Of a stretch of DNA of 43,387 bases, positions 17,295 to 27,194 are shown piece after piece; within the stretch, counting starts at the first letter, position 1; each line of letters starts with the position of its first letter. Under the pieces are notes generated by a model. It was not told the DNA's origin. It worked only from the letters and a program-made list of their open reading frames with translations, and ran no database searches. This DNA is from Gemmatimonadota bacterium. Its GTDB lineage: Bacteria > JAAXHH01. Location: positions 52,932 through 96,318 of the forward strand of contig VXTP01000016.1 in the NCBI GenBank assembly GCA_009837395.1, written 5' to 3'. The translations under genes were made by a program, and so were the position numbers.

Positions 17295-18188
17295 ATGTCC
17301 AAACTAGTCCAAGGCATCTGGCCGGCGTTTTGCACGCCCTTCGATGAAGGACTCGAGCTGTCGCCCGGCCGGGTAGCGCCCCTGGTACGACACCTGGTGG
17401 ACGCCGGAAGCGACGGTTTCTTCATCACCGGCGGCACGGGCGAGGGCCGGCAGATGTCGGTCGCTGAACGGCGGCGGATGTGCGAGACCGTAACCCGTGA
17501 CGTTGCGGGCCAGGTTCCGGTGGTCTTTCACGTGGGCGGCACGACCACGGAGGATGCCGTCGTCCTCGCGTCGGAGGCCCGCGCGCTGGGTGCGGACGCC
17601 GTGGCTTCCGTCGCCCCCGCGGACCGCCCCAACGATCTGGCGGCCGCCGTACGACACTATGCCGCCATCGGAGGCGCTTCCGAGGTCCCGTTCTACGTCT
17701 ACTGGCTCGCACGCGACGTCGACGGGCAGGTCTCGCCTGGGCAATTCCTGGAGGCCATGGACGCGGTACCCAATTTCGCGGGCATCAAGTTCACGGATCC
17801 GAACTTCTTCGTGTTCCAGCAGCTCGTGGACCTGTCCGGGGGCAGGCTGAACGCCATCACGGGGCCGGACGAGATGTGCGTGGCGGGGTTCGTGATGGGC
17901 AGCGACGGGGCCATCGGTTCCACGTACAACATCATGCCCCGGATGTTCCTGAGCATGTACGACGCCTTTCGAAACGGCCGAATACAGGAAGCCATGGCAC
18001 TGCAGGTACAGGCCAACCGGGTCATCGCGCTGCTGATTTCGGTGGGCGTCCTGGCCGGGATCAAGAAGATGCTCGAATGGCGCGGAGTACCCGTGGGACC
18101 GCCGCGCCCGCCCACCGCCCGGTTGTCCGCGGAAGGGGAAGACCGGCTGCGGACCGGCCTGGAGGCACTGGAATTCGACGTAGTATAG
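17295..18188 (+). CDS. N-acetylneuraminate lyase-like aldolase (DapA/NanA family)
   Basis: Class I pyruvate aldolase of the dihydrodipicolinate synthase superfamily, 297 residues from ATG 17295 (a TTG at 17268 overlaps the previous gene and is less likely). Visible features: FITGGTGEG (about 43-51), the pyruvate-binding loop; a Tyr in FYVYW (about 133-137); and the Schiff-base Lys165 in AGIKFT. GSTYNIMPRMF is a feature of N-acetylneuraminate lyases rather than DapA. LLISVGVLAGIKKMLEWRGVPVG also follows the NanA pattern. No other sialic-acid genes are present, so the true 2-keto-3-deoxy acid substrate may differ. It could also act on 2-keto-3-deoxy sugar acids made by the dehydratases at the start of the window, but it is far from them. 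Confidence 0.82.
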   Translation: MSKLVQGIWPAFCTPFDEGLELSPGRVAPLVRHLVDAGSDGFFITGGTGEGRQMSVAERRRMCETVTRDVAGQVPVVFHVGGTTTEDAVVLASEARALGADAVASVAPADRPNDLAAAVRHYAAIGGASEVPFYVYWLARDVDGQVSPGQFLEAMDAVPNFAGIKFTDPNFFVFQQLVDLSGGRLNAITGPDEMCVAGFVMGSDGAIGSTYNIMPRMFLSMYDAFRNGRIQEAMALQVQANRVIALLISVGVLAGIKKMLEWRGVPVGPPRPPTARLSAEGEDRLRTGLEALEFDVV

Positions 18189-18249
18189 TTCACGCAGGCG
18201 GGGCCGTCTCGATCCAATCGTTCCGGTCCCGCCGGGAGCATCGCAACCC

Positions 18250-19800
<1,551 letters not shown>

Positions 19801-19808
19801 GAGGTTAC

Positions 19809-21332
19809 ATGATCCGGAAAATCCTGATCGCCAACCGCGGAGAGATCGCCGTCCGGGTGATCCGCACGTGCCGGGAAATGGGCATCGAATCGACGGCCGT
19901 CTTCTCCGAGGCGGACCGCACCGCCCTGCACGTCCAGTTCGCCGACGAGGCCTTCTGCATCGGCGACGCGCCCTCCTCGGACAGTTACCTCCGTGTGGAC
20001 CGGATCATCGAGACGGCGAAGAAGGCCGGCGCCGACGCGGTACATCCGGGATACGGGTTTCTATCCGAAAACGGGGAGTTCGCCGATCGTTGCGCGGAGG
20101 CCGGCATCACGTTCATCGGCCCTTCCGGCGAGGCCATGCGGACCATGGGAAGCAAGACGGCGGCGCGAAAGACCATGCGCCAGGCAGGCGTGCCCGTCGT
20201 ACCGGGAACCGAAGAAGGGATCGACAGCGACGAGGAAGCCCTCGGCGCAGCGGAATCCATCGGCTACCCGGTCCTCGTGAAGGCGGCCATGGGCGGCGGC
20301 GGCAAGGGCATGCGCGTCGTGGAATCCCCGGACGAACTGGCCGGCGCGCTCCGGACCGCGCGGTCCGAGGCCCAGTCCGCCTTCGGGGACGCCACGGTCT
20401 ACCTGGAGAAATACTTGGTGGAACCCCGCCACGTGGAATTCCAGGTCCTCGCCGACCGGCACGGGCACGCGGTGCATCTCGGCGAGCGGGAGTGTTCGAT
20501 CCAGCGCCGCCATCAGAAGCTCATCGAAGAATCGCCCTCCTGCATTCTCGACGATACGCTGCGGAACGCCATGGGAGAAGCGGCGGTACGGGCCGCCGAA
20601 GCCGTCCAGTACACCAACGCCGGTACCGTGGAGTTCATCGTCGACCAGGACCGCCAGTTCTATTTCCTCGAGATGAACACCCGCCTCCAGGTCGAGCATC
20701 CGGTCACCGAGTTGAGAACGGGGCAGGACCTGGTCAGAAGGCAGATAGAAATCGCCGCCGGCATGCCGCTCCCCTTCAGGCAGGAAGACGTGCGCCTGCT
20801 CGGCGCGGCCCTGGAATGCCGCATCTCCGCCGAGGATCCCAATGCGCAGTTCATGCCGTCGGTCGGCGTGGTTACACGCCTGAGCGAGCCGGGCGGCCCC
20901 GGTGTCCGGCTGGACAGCGGTTTCTGCGCGGGATACGAGGTGCCGATTTACTACGATCCCATGATCGCCAAGCTCATCGTATGGGCCGAGAAGCGGGAAG
21001 AAGCGATCGCCCGCATGAAAAGAGCCCTGGGCGAATACGATATCGGCGGTATCAAGACCACCATTCCGTTTCACCTCCGGGCCCTTTCCGATCCCCGTTT
21101 TACTTCCGGCGACTATTCCACCTCTTTCGTCGAGACCATGGGCCCTGACGAAGATGCGGGAGCCGATGAGCGTCATATCGCCGCCGCCTTCGCCGCCATC
21201 ATGAAGCACCGGGAAGCGAGACGGGCGATGCCGGCCGGGGTCGGTGGGGATGGATCCGATGGACCGCCTGGGTCCGGAGAGAGTCCGTGGAAGCTGACCG
21301 GCCGCCGCGACGCCATGCGCAGGGGCCAATGA
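19809..21332 (+). CDS. accC: Acetyl/propionyl-CoA carboxylase biotin carboxylase subunit
   Basis: ATP-dependent biotin carboxylase, 507 residues. Begins KILIANRGEIAVRVIRTC and contains the ATP-grasp glycine loop AMGGGGKGMRVV, HHQ-type segment RECSIQRRHQKLIEESP, and the EMNTRLQVEHPVTE active-site stretch. Residues beyond about 450 form a low-complexity Gly/Ser/Pro tail. It is a stand-alone biotin carboxylase, with the biotin domain encoded separately downstream, rather than the fused PccA of proteobacteria. AGAGG lies 5 nt before the ATG and 9 nt after the pccB stop, so the two are co-transcribed. Confidence 0.93.
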   Translation: MIRKILIANRGEIAVRVIRTCREMGIESTAVFSEADRTALHVQFADEAFCIGDAPSSDSYLRVDRIIETAKKAGADAVHPGYGFLSENGEFADRCAEAGITFIGPSGEAMRTMGSKTAARKTMRQAGVPVVPGTEEGIDSDEEALGAAESIGYPVLVKAAMGGGGKGMRVVESPDELAGALRTARSEAQSAFGDATVYLEKYLVEPRHVEFQVLADRHGHAVHLGERECSIQRRHQKLIEESPSCILDDTLRNAMGEAAVRAAEAVQYTNAGTVEFIVDQDRQFYFLEMNTRLQVEHPVTELRTGQDLVRRQIEIAAGMPLPFRQEDVRLLGAALECRISAEDPNAQFMPSVGVVTRLSEPGGPGVRLDSGFCAGYEVPIYYDPMIAKLIVWAEKREEAIARMKRALGEYDIGGIKTTIPFHLRALSDPRFTSGDYSTSFVETMGPDEDAGADERHIAAAFAAIMKHREARRAMPAGVGGDGSDGPPGSGESPWKLTGRRDAMRRGQ

Positions 21333-21398
21333 CGGTCTTCCCGCCGAGGGCTGCCCGGTGCGGGTTGCCCGCCGCATAAGACGGCGAATGGGTGCACA

Positions 21399-21905
21399 TT
21401 GAGCTATATCGTCACTATACAGGGTACGACATACAACATCAGCCTGGATGACCGGGAAGGCCGGGTCGCGCTGCAAATCGACGGTCGCCCGGTGGAAATC
21501 GACATGGCCTCGATCCAGGGGGATCAGCTCTATTCCCTGCTCATCGAAGGAAGGTCCTATACGGCGGTCGCGGCGACCTTCGGCGAGCAACGGGAGGTCA
21601 GGGTCAACGGCGTATCGTCCGTGGTCACCGTGGAAGACGAGCAACTGGCCCGGTTGCGCGGCCAGGTCAAGACCCGCCGCCGCGCCGGGGGCGAGCAGAT
21701 CAAGGCGCCCATGCCCGGCCGCGTCGTGTCGATTTCCGTTGCGGTGGGCGATACGGTGGAGACGGGCCACAGCGTGGTCGTCATCGAGGCCATGAAGATG
21801 GAGAACGAACTGCGGGCTCATGCGGGCGGCACGGTCAAGGATATCCCGGTCGGCGAAGGCGACACGGTAGACAAGAACGACGTGCTGGTGGTCATAGGGG
21901 ACTGA
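21399..21905 (+). CDS. Biotin carboxyl carrier protein (biotinyl-lipoyl domain)
   Basis: 168 residues from TTG 21399, the only start that keeps the frame. The C-terminal domain (about 99-168) is a biotinyl-lipoyl barrel with the biotinylation motif EAMKMEN; Lys133 is the modified residue. The N-terminal region (about 1-90) is a beta-rich part typical of the carrier subunit of three-component acyl-CoA carboxylases and decarboxylases, linked by a basic hinge (VKTRRRAGGEQ). It completes the pccB-accC-BCCP unit. The 66-nt gap after accC lacks an obvious Shine-Dalgarno or terminator. Confidence 0.9.
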   Translation: MSYIVTIQGTTYNISLDDREGRVALQIDGRPVEIDMASIQGDQLYSLLIEGRSYTAVAATFGEQREVRVNGVSSVVTVEDEQLARLRGQVKTRRRAGGEQIKAPMPGRVVSISVAVGDTVETGHSVVVIEAMKMENELRAHAGGTVKDIPVGEGDTVDKNDVLVVIGD

Positions 21906-21936
21906 AAGACCGCCGGGCGGAAGAGCGAGTCGTGCG

Positions 21937-21966
21937 GCATCACGCAGCGCAGCATCGCGCAGCGCG
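21937..21966. repeat. 15-bp tandem duplication after the biotin carrier gene
   Basis: GCATCACGCAGCGCA (21937-21951) is followed directly by GCATCGCGCAGCGCG (21952-21966), in the 102-bp spacer before the isomerase-like gene. Two mismatches. Confidence 0.75.
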
Positions 21967-22007
21967 CGGCCTGGATCGGATCAAGCGGGTACGGAAAGGG
22001 CGGGTAC

Positions 22008-22871
22008 ATGCGACTGGGTGTCGTGGGTTACGTCCCGGGGGATCCCCGGGCCGTGACGGAGGAGGTATTGAAAAAGGGCCTGGACCTGGGCGTCACCTCG
22101 GTTTGTTACCACGGCTCCGGCGAGGTCCTGGACGCGTTGACGACAGAAGACTGTAACCGCGTCAATGCGCTCTACAACAAGCTGGGACTGGAACTGGCCC
22201 AACTCGGCATAGGTTACCGCGAGTGCCTTTTCGACCCGGACGGGATGACGCGTGACCGGATCGTAAAGACCATAGGCCGCGGCATCGAAGCCGGCCGGGC
22301 GCTCATGGCCCACAACGTATTGATCCGCACCGGCAGCCTGAACCCGGCGGGATCCTACGACCCTACGCCCGAGAACCACGAACCGGGACGGCTCGACGTG
22401 CTGATCGACACCCTGACGCGGGTCGCGGACAAGGCGGATGAGGAGGGGATGACCGTCGTGATCGAGACCCACGTGCTCACGATCATGGGGTCGCCCGAGA
22501 TCAACCGGAAGGTGATCGAAGCGGTCGGGTCCGATCGACTGCGCGTGGTCATGGATTTCGTGAACCACTTCCAGTCCCTGGACCAGGCTTACAACAGCGC
22601 GGATCGCCTGAACCACATCTTCGACGTCATGGGGCCGATCTCGACAGTCTCCCACATCAAGGACATCAGCGTGGAACCCGGCTTCGTCCTCCACATGAAC
22701 GAGGAAGTGCCCGGCGCCGGCGTGCTCGACCTGGTCACGGCCGTGCGGCGGTGGGAGGAGATTCAGCCGGAAGGCTACATGCTGGTGGAGCATCTGCCCG
22801 AGGACAAGATCCCGACGGCCGTCGCGAACGTCCGGCGCATCGCGGCGGAGGCCGGGGTGGAGATCGTCTGA
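22008..22871 (+). CDS. Sugar phosphate isomerase/epimerase family TIM barrel
   Basis: 287 residues from ATG 22008, with AAAGGGCGGG just upstream. The pattern fits the xylose-isomerase-like/AP-endonuclease-2 barrel: MRLGVVGYVP opening strand, a central VVIETHVLT with the metal-ligand Glu/His, VVMDFVNHFQS, TVSHIKDISVEP (His and Asp) and a late MLVEHLPED. Family members are isomerases, epimerases or dehydratases of sugars and polyols with divalent metals. It follows the carboxylase operon by about 100 bp and is probably an independent or read-through gene. The exact reaction cannot be named. Confidence 0.78.
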   Translation: MRLGVVGYVPGDPRAVTEEVLKKGLDLGVTSVCYHGSGEVLDALTTEDCNRVNALYNKLGLELAQLGIGYRECLFDPDGMTRDRIVKTIGRGIEAGRALMAHNVLIRTGSLNPAGSYDPTPENHEPGRLDVLIDTLTRVADKADEEGMTVVIETHVLTIMGSPEINRKVIEAVGSDRLRVVMDFVNHFQSLDQAYNSADRLNHIFDVMGPISTVSHIKDISVEPGFVLHMNEEVPGAGVLDLVTAVRRWEEIQPEGYMLVEHLPEDKIPTAVANVRRIAAEAGVEIV

Positions 22872-22893
22872 CGATACCGCAATGGATAAGCGT

Positions 22894-24642
22894 CTACGTC
22901 CCTGAGAACGCCTTCACCGCTTCCGCCAGCCCATCCCCCAGCGGTACATCACTCATCTCGCCCGACCGCCGTATCTTGAGTTCCACTACGCCTTTTTCCA
23001 CCCCGCGCCTGCCCACGGTCAACCTCACCGGAATGCCCATGAGGTCCGCGTCGTTGAACTTCACCCCGGCGCGATCGTCTCGGTCGTCGAAAAGTACATC
23101 GAGTTCCGCCGAAACCAGTGTTTCGTAAACCGATTTCGCCACGTCCGAAACGCGGGGGTCGCCGCCGGACAGGTCGATGACGGCCACCTGGAATGGTGCC
23201 GCGGCCGCGGGCCAGCAGATGCCGTTGTCGTCGTGGTGGCGCTCCACGATCGATGCCATGAGGCGGTCGATGCCGATCCCGTAGCAACCCATGACGATGG
23301 GGCGGGAGACATTCTCCTGGTCCAGGTAGCCCGCGTTCATGGCCTTGCTGTACTTGTCCCCGAGCTTGAAGATGTTTCCGACTTCGATGCCCTGGTCGGC
23401 CCGGAGGCCGCCGCCGCAGGCAGGGCAGGCGTCTCCGTCGCCGGCCGCGGCGATGTCTGCGACGATATCGGCTTCGTAGTCCCGTCCGTAATTCACATTG
23501 CGCACGTGATAATCGATCCGGTTGGCTCCCGCGACCAGGTTGAAGCAGACCGGGATCAGATCGTCGACGACGAGGAGCGATCGGGACCGGTCTATGCCAA
23601 GCGGTGACCCGAAGCCGGGCTCCGCGCCGACGGCCCGTATCTCCTCTGGTGTGGCCGGCCGAAGCCGAAGCGCGCCGACGGCGTTAGCCAGCTTGGTATC
23701 GCTGAGCTCCATGTCGCCCCGGAGCACGGCGAACACGAACCGGTCCGCCGTCCCCCGGTCCGCCGCCCCGACCTGATCGTCCGCGACGGTGGCGACCATG
23801 AACACGGCCTTGGCGGTCTTCGTCGCCGGAATGTCCAGGAACCGGGCAAGATCGTCGATCGTAGCGGTGCCCGGCGTGTGGAGGTCCTCGAGGGGCAGCC
23901 GCTCCTCGGCGGTCGGGCGGTCTTTCCCGAATCTTGCAACCTGCCTGTTTGCACGGTAACCGCAGGCTTCGCAGGACAGGATCGTGTCTTCCCCGGACGG
24001 CGCCGGTTCGATGAACTCGTGGGCGTCCGATCCGCCCATCATCCCCGGGTCGCTGCGGACCGCAACCGCATCGAGCCCGCAGCGCCTGAATATGTTGGTA
24101 TAGGCCTGAAAGACCTTCTCATACCAGTCGTCCAGATCCCCGGCATCCACGTGAAAGGAGTAGCCGTCCTTCATCGTGAACTCGCGCATGCGGATCAGCC
24201 CGCCACGCGGGCGTGGCTCATCCCTGAACTTGGTCTGGATCTGGTACAGCAGGCAGGGCATTTGACGATAGCTCCTGACCACGTCGCGTATCAGGGACGT
24301 CACCACCTCCTCGTGGGTCATGGCCAGGCACAGATCGCGGCCGTTCCGGTCCTTCAGTCGGGCCATGTCGCTTCCGATCTGCTGCCATCGCCCGCTCTCC
24401 CGCCAGAGATCCGCCGGCTGCACCACGGGCAGCGCCACTTCCTGGCCGCCTATGGCGTCCATCTCTTCGCGGACGATCTCTTCGATGTGTCGTTTGACCC
24501 GCAGGCCGAGGGGCAGGTAGGCGAAGATGCCGGAAGCCACCTGCCGGATGAGACCCGCGCGGAGGAGCAACTGGTGGCTGGGGATTTCCGCGTCGCCCTG
24601 TGGCTCGCGCAGCGTTTGATAGAAGAACTTTGACAGACGCAT
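22894..24642 (-). CDS. proS: Prolyl-tRNA synthetase (bacterial type with editing domain)
   Basis: Class II synthetase charging tRNA-Pro. 582 residues from ATG 24642 (MRLSKFFYQTLREPQGD, the typical N-terminus); upstream frame to 24864 is not conserved-looking. Motif 1 region LPLGLRVKRHIEEIVREEM; motif 2 TKFRDEPRPRGGLIRMREFTMKD; Cys-rich segment SCEACGYRAN before the INS editing domain (about 225-405), and another CPACGGG near it; motif 3 GCYGIGIDRLMASIVE; then the anticodon-binding domain (VAVIDLSGGDPRV to the end). The length fits the bacterial ProRS with the insertion domain that deacylates Ala-tRNA-Pro. It is convergent with the gene at 22008 and divergent from the peptidase at 24825. Confidence 0.95.
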   Translation of the reverse strand: MRLSKFFYQTLREPQGDAEIPSHQLLLRAGLIRQVASGIFAYLPLGLRVKRHIEEIVREEMDAIGGQEVALPVVQPADLWRESGRWQQIGSDMARLKDRNGRDLCLAMTHEEVVTSLIRDVVRSYRQMPCLLYQIQTKFRDEPRPRGGLIRMREFTMKDGYSFHVDAGDLDDWYEKVFQAYTNIFRRCGLDAVAVRSDPGMMGGSDAHEFIEPAPSGEDTILSCEACGYRANRQVARFGKDRPTAEERLPLEDLHTPGTATIDDLARFLDIPATKTAKAVFMVATVADDQVGAADRGTADRFVFAVLRGDMELSDTKLANAVGALRLRPATPEEIRAVGAEPGFGSPLGIDRSRSLLVVDDLIPVCFNLVAGANRIDYHVRNVNYGRDYEADIVADIAAAGDGDACPACGGGLRADQGIEVGNIFKLGDKYSKAMNAGYLDQENVSRPIVMGCYGIGIDRLMASIVERHHDDNGICWPAAAAPFQVAVIDLSGGDPRVSDVAKSVYETLVSAELDVLFDDRDDRAGVKFNDADLMGIPVRLTVGRRGVEKGVVELKIRRSGEMSDVPLGDGLAEAVKAFSGT

Positions 24643-24730
24643 GAGCAGGACCGTAACCCGTACCCGGACCAGCAGGGCGATGATGATTCGGACATGATTC
24701 GGACAAGACTTCAAGACGATGCATAAACGG

Positions 24731-24758
24731 TTGCTTACGAACCGCCTGCAGGTATATT
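24731..24758 (+). promoter_or_regulatory. Possible promoter of the S9 peptidase transcription unit
   Basis: TATATT (24753-24758, five of six matches to -10) is preceded at 16 bp by TTGCTT (24731-24736, three of six to -35), about 70 bp before the GTG start at 24825. Confidence 0.35.
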
Positions 24759-24824
24759 CAAGAAAGGATTTAAACGCGGTAATTTCAAGCGGTAAACAAG
24801 GAACCCGGTGACAAGGACTATCCT

Positions 24825-26756
24825 GTGAAGACCGGTCAGGCGGCGGGCCGCATGCCTGCGTCAACGGAACGCATAACGGTGGCGTTTGGTTACTGGAAAA
24901 GCGCCATTACGGCGAAGACGATGGGCGCCCGGACCCCGCTCTACGACGTGCAGTGGAACGGCGACGGCACCGGCCTGGTCTGGCTGGAACAGCGTTCGGA
25001 TACCGGTGTGCTCGTTTGCCGCAACGGCACCGACGCGCCTTACGACCTGACGGACGGCCATCCGGTCCGGGGTGGCGTGGGCTACGGAGGCGGTGATTTC
25101 ACCGTGGCCGATGACTGGGTCGTGTTCGCCGAAAAGGACGGCAGGCTGTACCGCCAGTCCCTCGCTCCGGGAACGGCCCGGCCGATCACGCCCGCCTTTG
25201 GCGCGGCCGCTTCGCCCACCGTGTCACCGGATGGAAAGTGGGTGCTGTACGTCCACACCTGTGAATCGGTAGACGTCATCGCCCTGGTCGACGGTGAGGG
25301 CAGCGGATGGCCAGTGAACCTGGTGCGCGGCGCAGATTTCTACATGCAGCCGGCCTGGCATCCCGCCGGTGAGCGGATCGCCTGGATCGAGTGGGACCAG
25401 CCGCAGATGCCCTGGGACGGCACGAGGCTGAAGACCGCCCGGATCGATTCCGCCCGTCACGCCATGGAAGACGAGCGGTTGATCGCGGGAGATACGGATA
25501 CGCCGGTATTCCAGCCCGCCTTCTCTCCCGACGGCCGGTGGCTTTCCTACATCGTTACGGAAGGAGAGTGGGAGAACCTGGTCGCGCTGGATCTCGATAC
25601 GGACGAGCGGCGTGTCGTGGCAGAGGGCGCCACCCTGGCCGACCCGGCCTGGGTGCAGGGCGTGCGGGTCTACGGTTGGGGGCCGGACGACGATACGCTC
25701 TACTACCGCAGCAACGAAAAGGGCTTCGCGTCGCTGTGGAAGGTCTCCATGGCGTCCGGCCGGAAGACGAAGCTCGAAACTCCCAGGTACACCTGGATGA
25801 TGCAGATCGCCGTCTCCCCTGTCCGGGATACCGTGGCCTGTATCGCCTCTTCGTCCACCGTACCGGAACGCGTGGTCACCCTGGACGAAAGCGATCATAC
25901 GGAGCATCGCCATACGGAGTATCGCCACACGGTGCATCGCCGCAGCCAGTCGGAGATGATCCCCGAAGCGGACCTGTCGGTTCCCGAATCGATTACCTGG
26001 ACGAACCCGGGCGGGGGCGAGGTGCACGGACTCTACTATCCACCCGCCAGCAGCCGGTTCTCCGGATCGGGAAAGCCGCCGGCCATCGTCAGCATTCACG
26101 GGGGACCGACCGGCCAGCATCGGTCGGAACATTCCGCCGAGATACCTTTCTTCACCAACCGGGGCTATGCCTGCCTGTACGTCAACTACCGTGGAAGTAC
26201 GGGTTACGGACGCAGTTACATGACCGCCCTGCGCGAGCACTGGGGAGAATACGACACGGAAGACGCCGTCAGCGGCGCCCTTGCCCTCGTGGATCGTGAC
26301 CTCGCCGATCCGGACCGCATCGTCATCAAGGGTGGCAGCGCGGGAGGGTTTACCGTACTGAACGCCCTGGTTCATCACCCCGGAGTCTTCCGGGCCGGCC
26401 TGTGTCTCTACGGTGTGACCAATCTCTTCGGCCTGGCCACGGATACCCACAAGTTCGAGGCGAAGTACCTGGACCTGATGGTGGGGACGCTGCCCGAGCA
26501 CAGCGACCGGTACCAGGCCTGGTCGCCCCTCTTCCACGCGGACCGGATCCGCGATCCGATCGCCATATTCCAGGGCAGTGAAGACAAGGTGGTCCCGCCG
26601 GACCAGGCCGAATCGATCGTCGAGGTCCTCAAGCGGAACAAGGTGCCCCACATCTACCGGTTGTACGAAGGCGAGGGGCACGGCTGGCGCAAAGTGGAAA
26701 CCATCGTTTCCTTCTACGACGACGTGGAACGGTTCCTGAAGCGGTACGTACTCTGA
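24825..26756 (+). CDS. S9 family prolyl oligopeptidase / acylaminoacyl-peptidase-like serine peptidase
   Basis: 643 residues from GTG 24825 (ATG at 24852 also possible). The N-terminal two thirds is a beta-propeller with PD40/WD-like repeats (SPTVSPDGKWVLYV, QPAFSPDGRWLSYI). The C-terminal alpha/beta-hydrolase domain contains SIHGGPTGQ (oxyanion), nucleophile Ser505 in KGGSAGGFT, Asp587 in GSEDKVVPP and His619 in GEGHGW: a complete triad. No signal peptide, so cytoplasmic. A His/Thr-rich stretch at about 358-372, between the propeller and hydrolase domains, arises from three 15-bp tandem repeats. The stop overlaps the next ATG by one base (TGATG). Confidence 0.92.
   Translation: MKTGQAAGRMPASTERITVAFGYWKSAITAKTMGARTPLYDVQWNGDGTGLVWLEQRSDTGVLVCRNGTDAPYDLTDGHPVRGGVGYGGGDFTVADDWVVFAEKDGRLYRQSLAPGTARPITPAFGAAASPTVSPDGKWVLYVHTCESVDVIALVDGEGSGWPVNLVRGADFYMQPAWHPAGERIAWIEWDQPQMPWDGTRLKTARIDSARHAMEDERLIAGDTDTPVFQPAFSPDGRWLSYIVTEGEWENLVALDLDTDERRVVAEGATLADPAWVQGVRVYGWGPDDDTLYYRSNEKGFASLWKVSMASGRKTKLETPRYTWMMQIAVSPVRDTVACIASSSTVPERVVTLDESDHTEHRHTEYRHTVHRRSQSEMIPEADLSVPESITWTNPGGGEVHGLYYPPASSRFSGSGKPPAIVSIHGGPTGQHRSEHSAEIPFFTNRGYACLYVNYRGSTGYGRSYMTALREHWGEYDTEDAVSGALALVDRDLADPDRIVIKGGSAGGFTVLNALVHHPGVFRAGLCLYGVTNLFGLATDTHKFEAKYLDLMVGTLPEHSDRYQAWSPLFHADRIRDPIAIFQGSEDKVVPPDQAESIVEVLKRNKVPHIYRLYEGEGHGWRKVETIVSFYDDVERFLKRYVL
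25896..25940. repeat. Three in-frame 15-bp tandem repeats in the peptidase gene
   Basis: CATACGGAGCATCGC (25896-25910), CATACGGAGTATCGC (25911-25925) and CACACGGTGCATCGC (25926-25940). They encode HTEHR-HTEYR-HTVHR in the linker before the catalytic domain. Confidence 0.9.
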
Positions 26757-27184
26757 TGCGGTGGATACAGAAGCAGATCACCTTGACCCCCAGGCCCCGG
26801 GGCTTCCACCTGGTGACGGACGAAATCACCGCCCAGGTCCCCGCGCTGGCGGATATCGACGTCGGTATCGCCCACGTCTTCATCTGCCACACCTCCGCTT
26901 CCCTCACCATCAACGAGAACGCGGCGCCGGACGTCCGGGGAGATTTCGAGCGCCACATGAACGTCCTGGTCCCCGAGCACCAGCCGTACTACCGTCATGA
27001 CGAGGAGGGGCCGGACGACATGCCGGCGCACATCAAGGCTTCGATGATGGGGTGCAGCGTGTCCATACCCGTCACCGCAGGCCGGCTGAACCTGGGGGTC
27101 TGGCAGGGCATCTATCTCTGCGAACACCGGGACCGCGGCGGCGCGCGGCGACTGGTGGTCACCATCTACGGCAGCCCAGCCTGA
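26756..27184 (+). CDS. yjbQ: YjbQ family protein (UPF0047)
   Basis: 142 residues, single-domain YjbQ/UPF0047 fold. Conserved features: GFHLVTDEI, VFICHTSASLTINENA, RHDEEGPDDMPAHIKASMMG, and VWQGIYLCEHRDRGGARRLVVTIYG, which contain the His cluster shared by the family. Homologues are annotated as secondary thiamine-phosphate synthase from E. coli work; the physiological role is unclear. ATG 26756 overlaps the peptidase stop, and 10 nt separate it from argS, so the three are one transcription unit. Confidence 0.92.
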   Translation: MRWIQKQITLTPRPRGFHLVTDEITAQVPALADIDVGIAHVFICHTSASLTINENAAPDVRGDFERHMNVLVPEHQPYYRHDEEGPDDMPAHIKASMMGCSVSIPVTAGRLNLGVWQGIYLCEHRDRGGARRLVVTIYGSPA

Positions 27185-27194
27185 AAGGATCTTC

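Noticed and set aside
20061-21821. 586-codon minus-strand frame opposite accC and the biotin carrier
   Set aside because: Antisense shadow; sequence consists of His/Gly/Arg-rich stretches without any family pattern.
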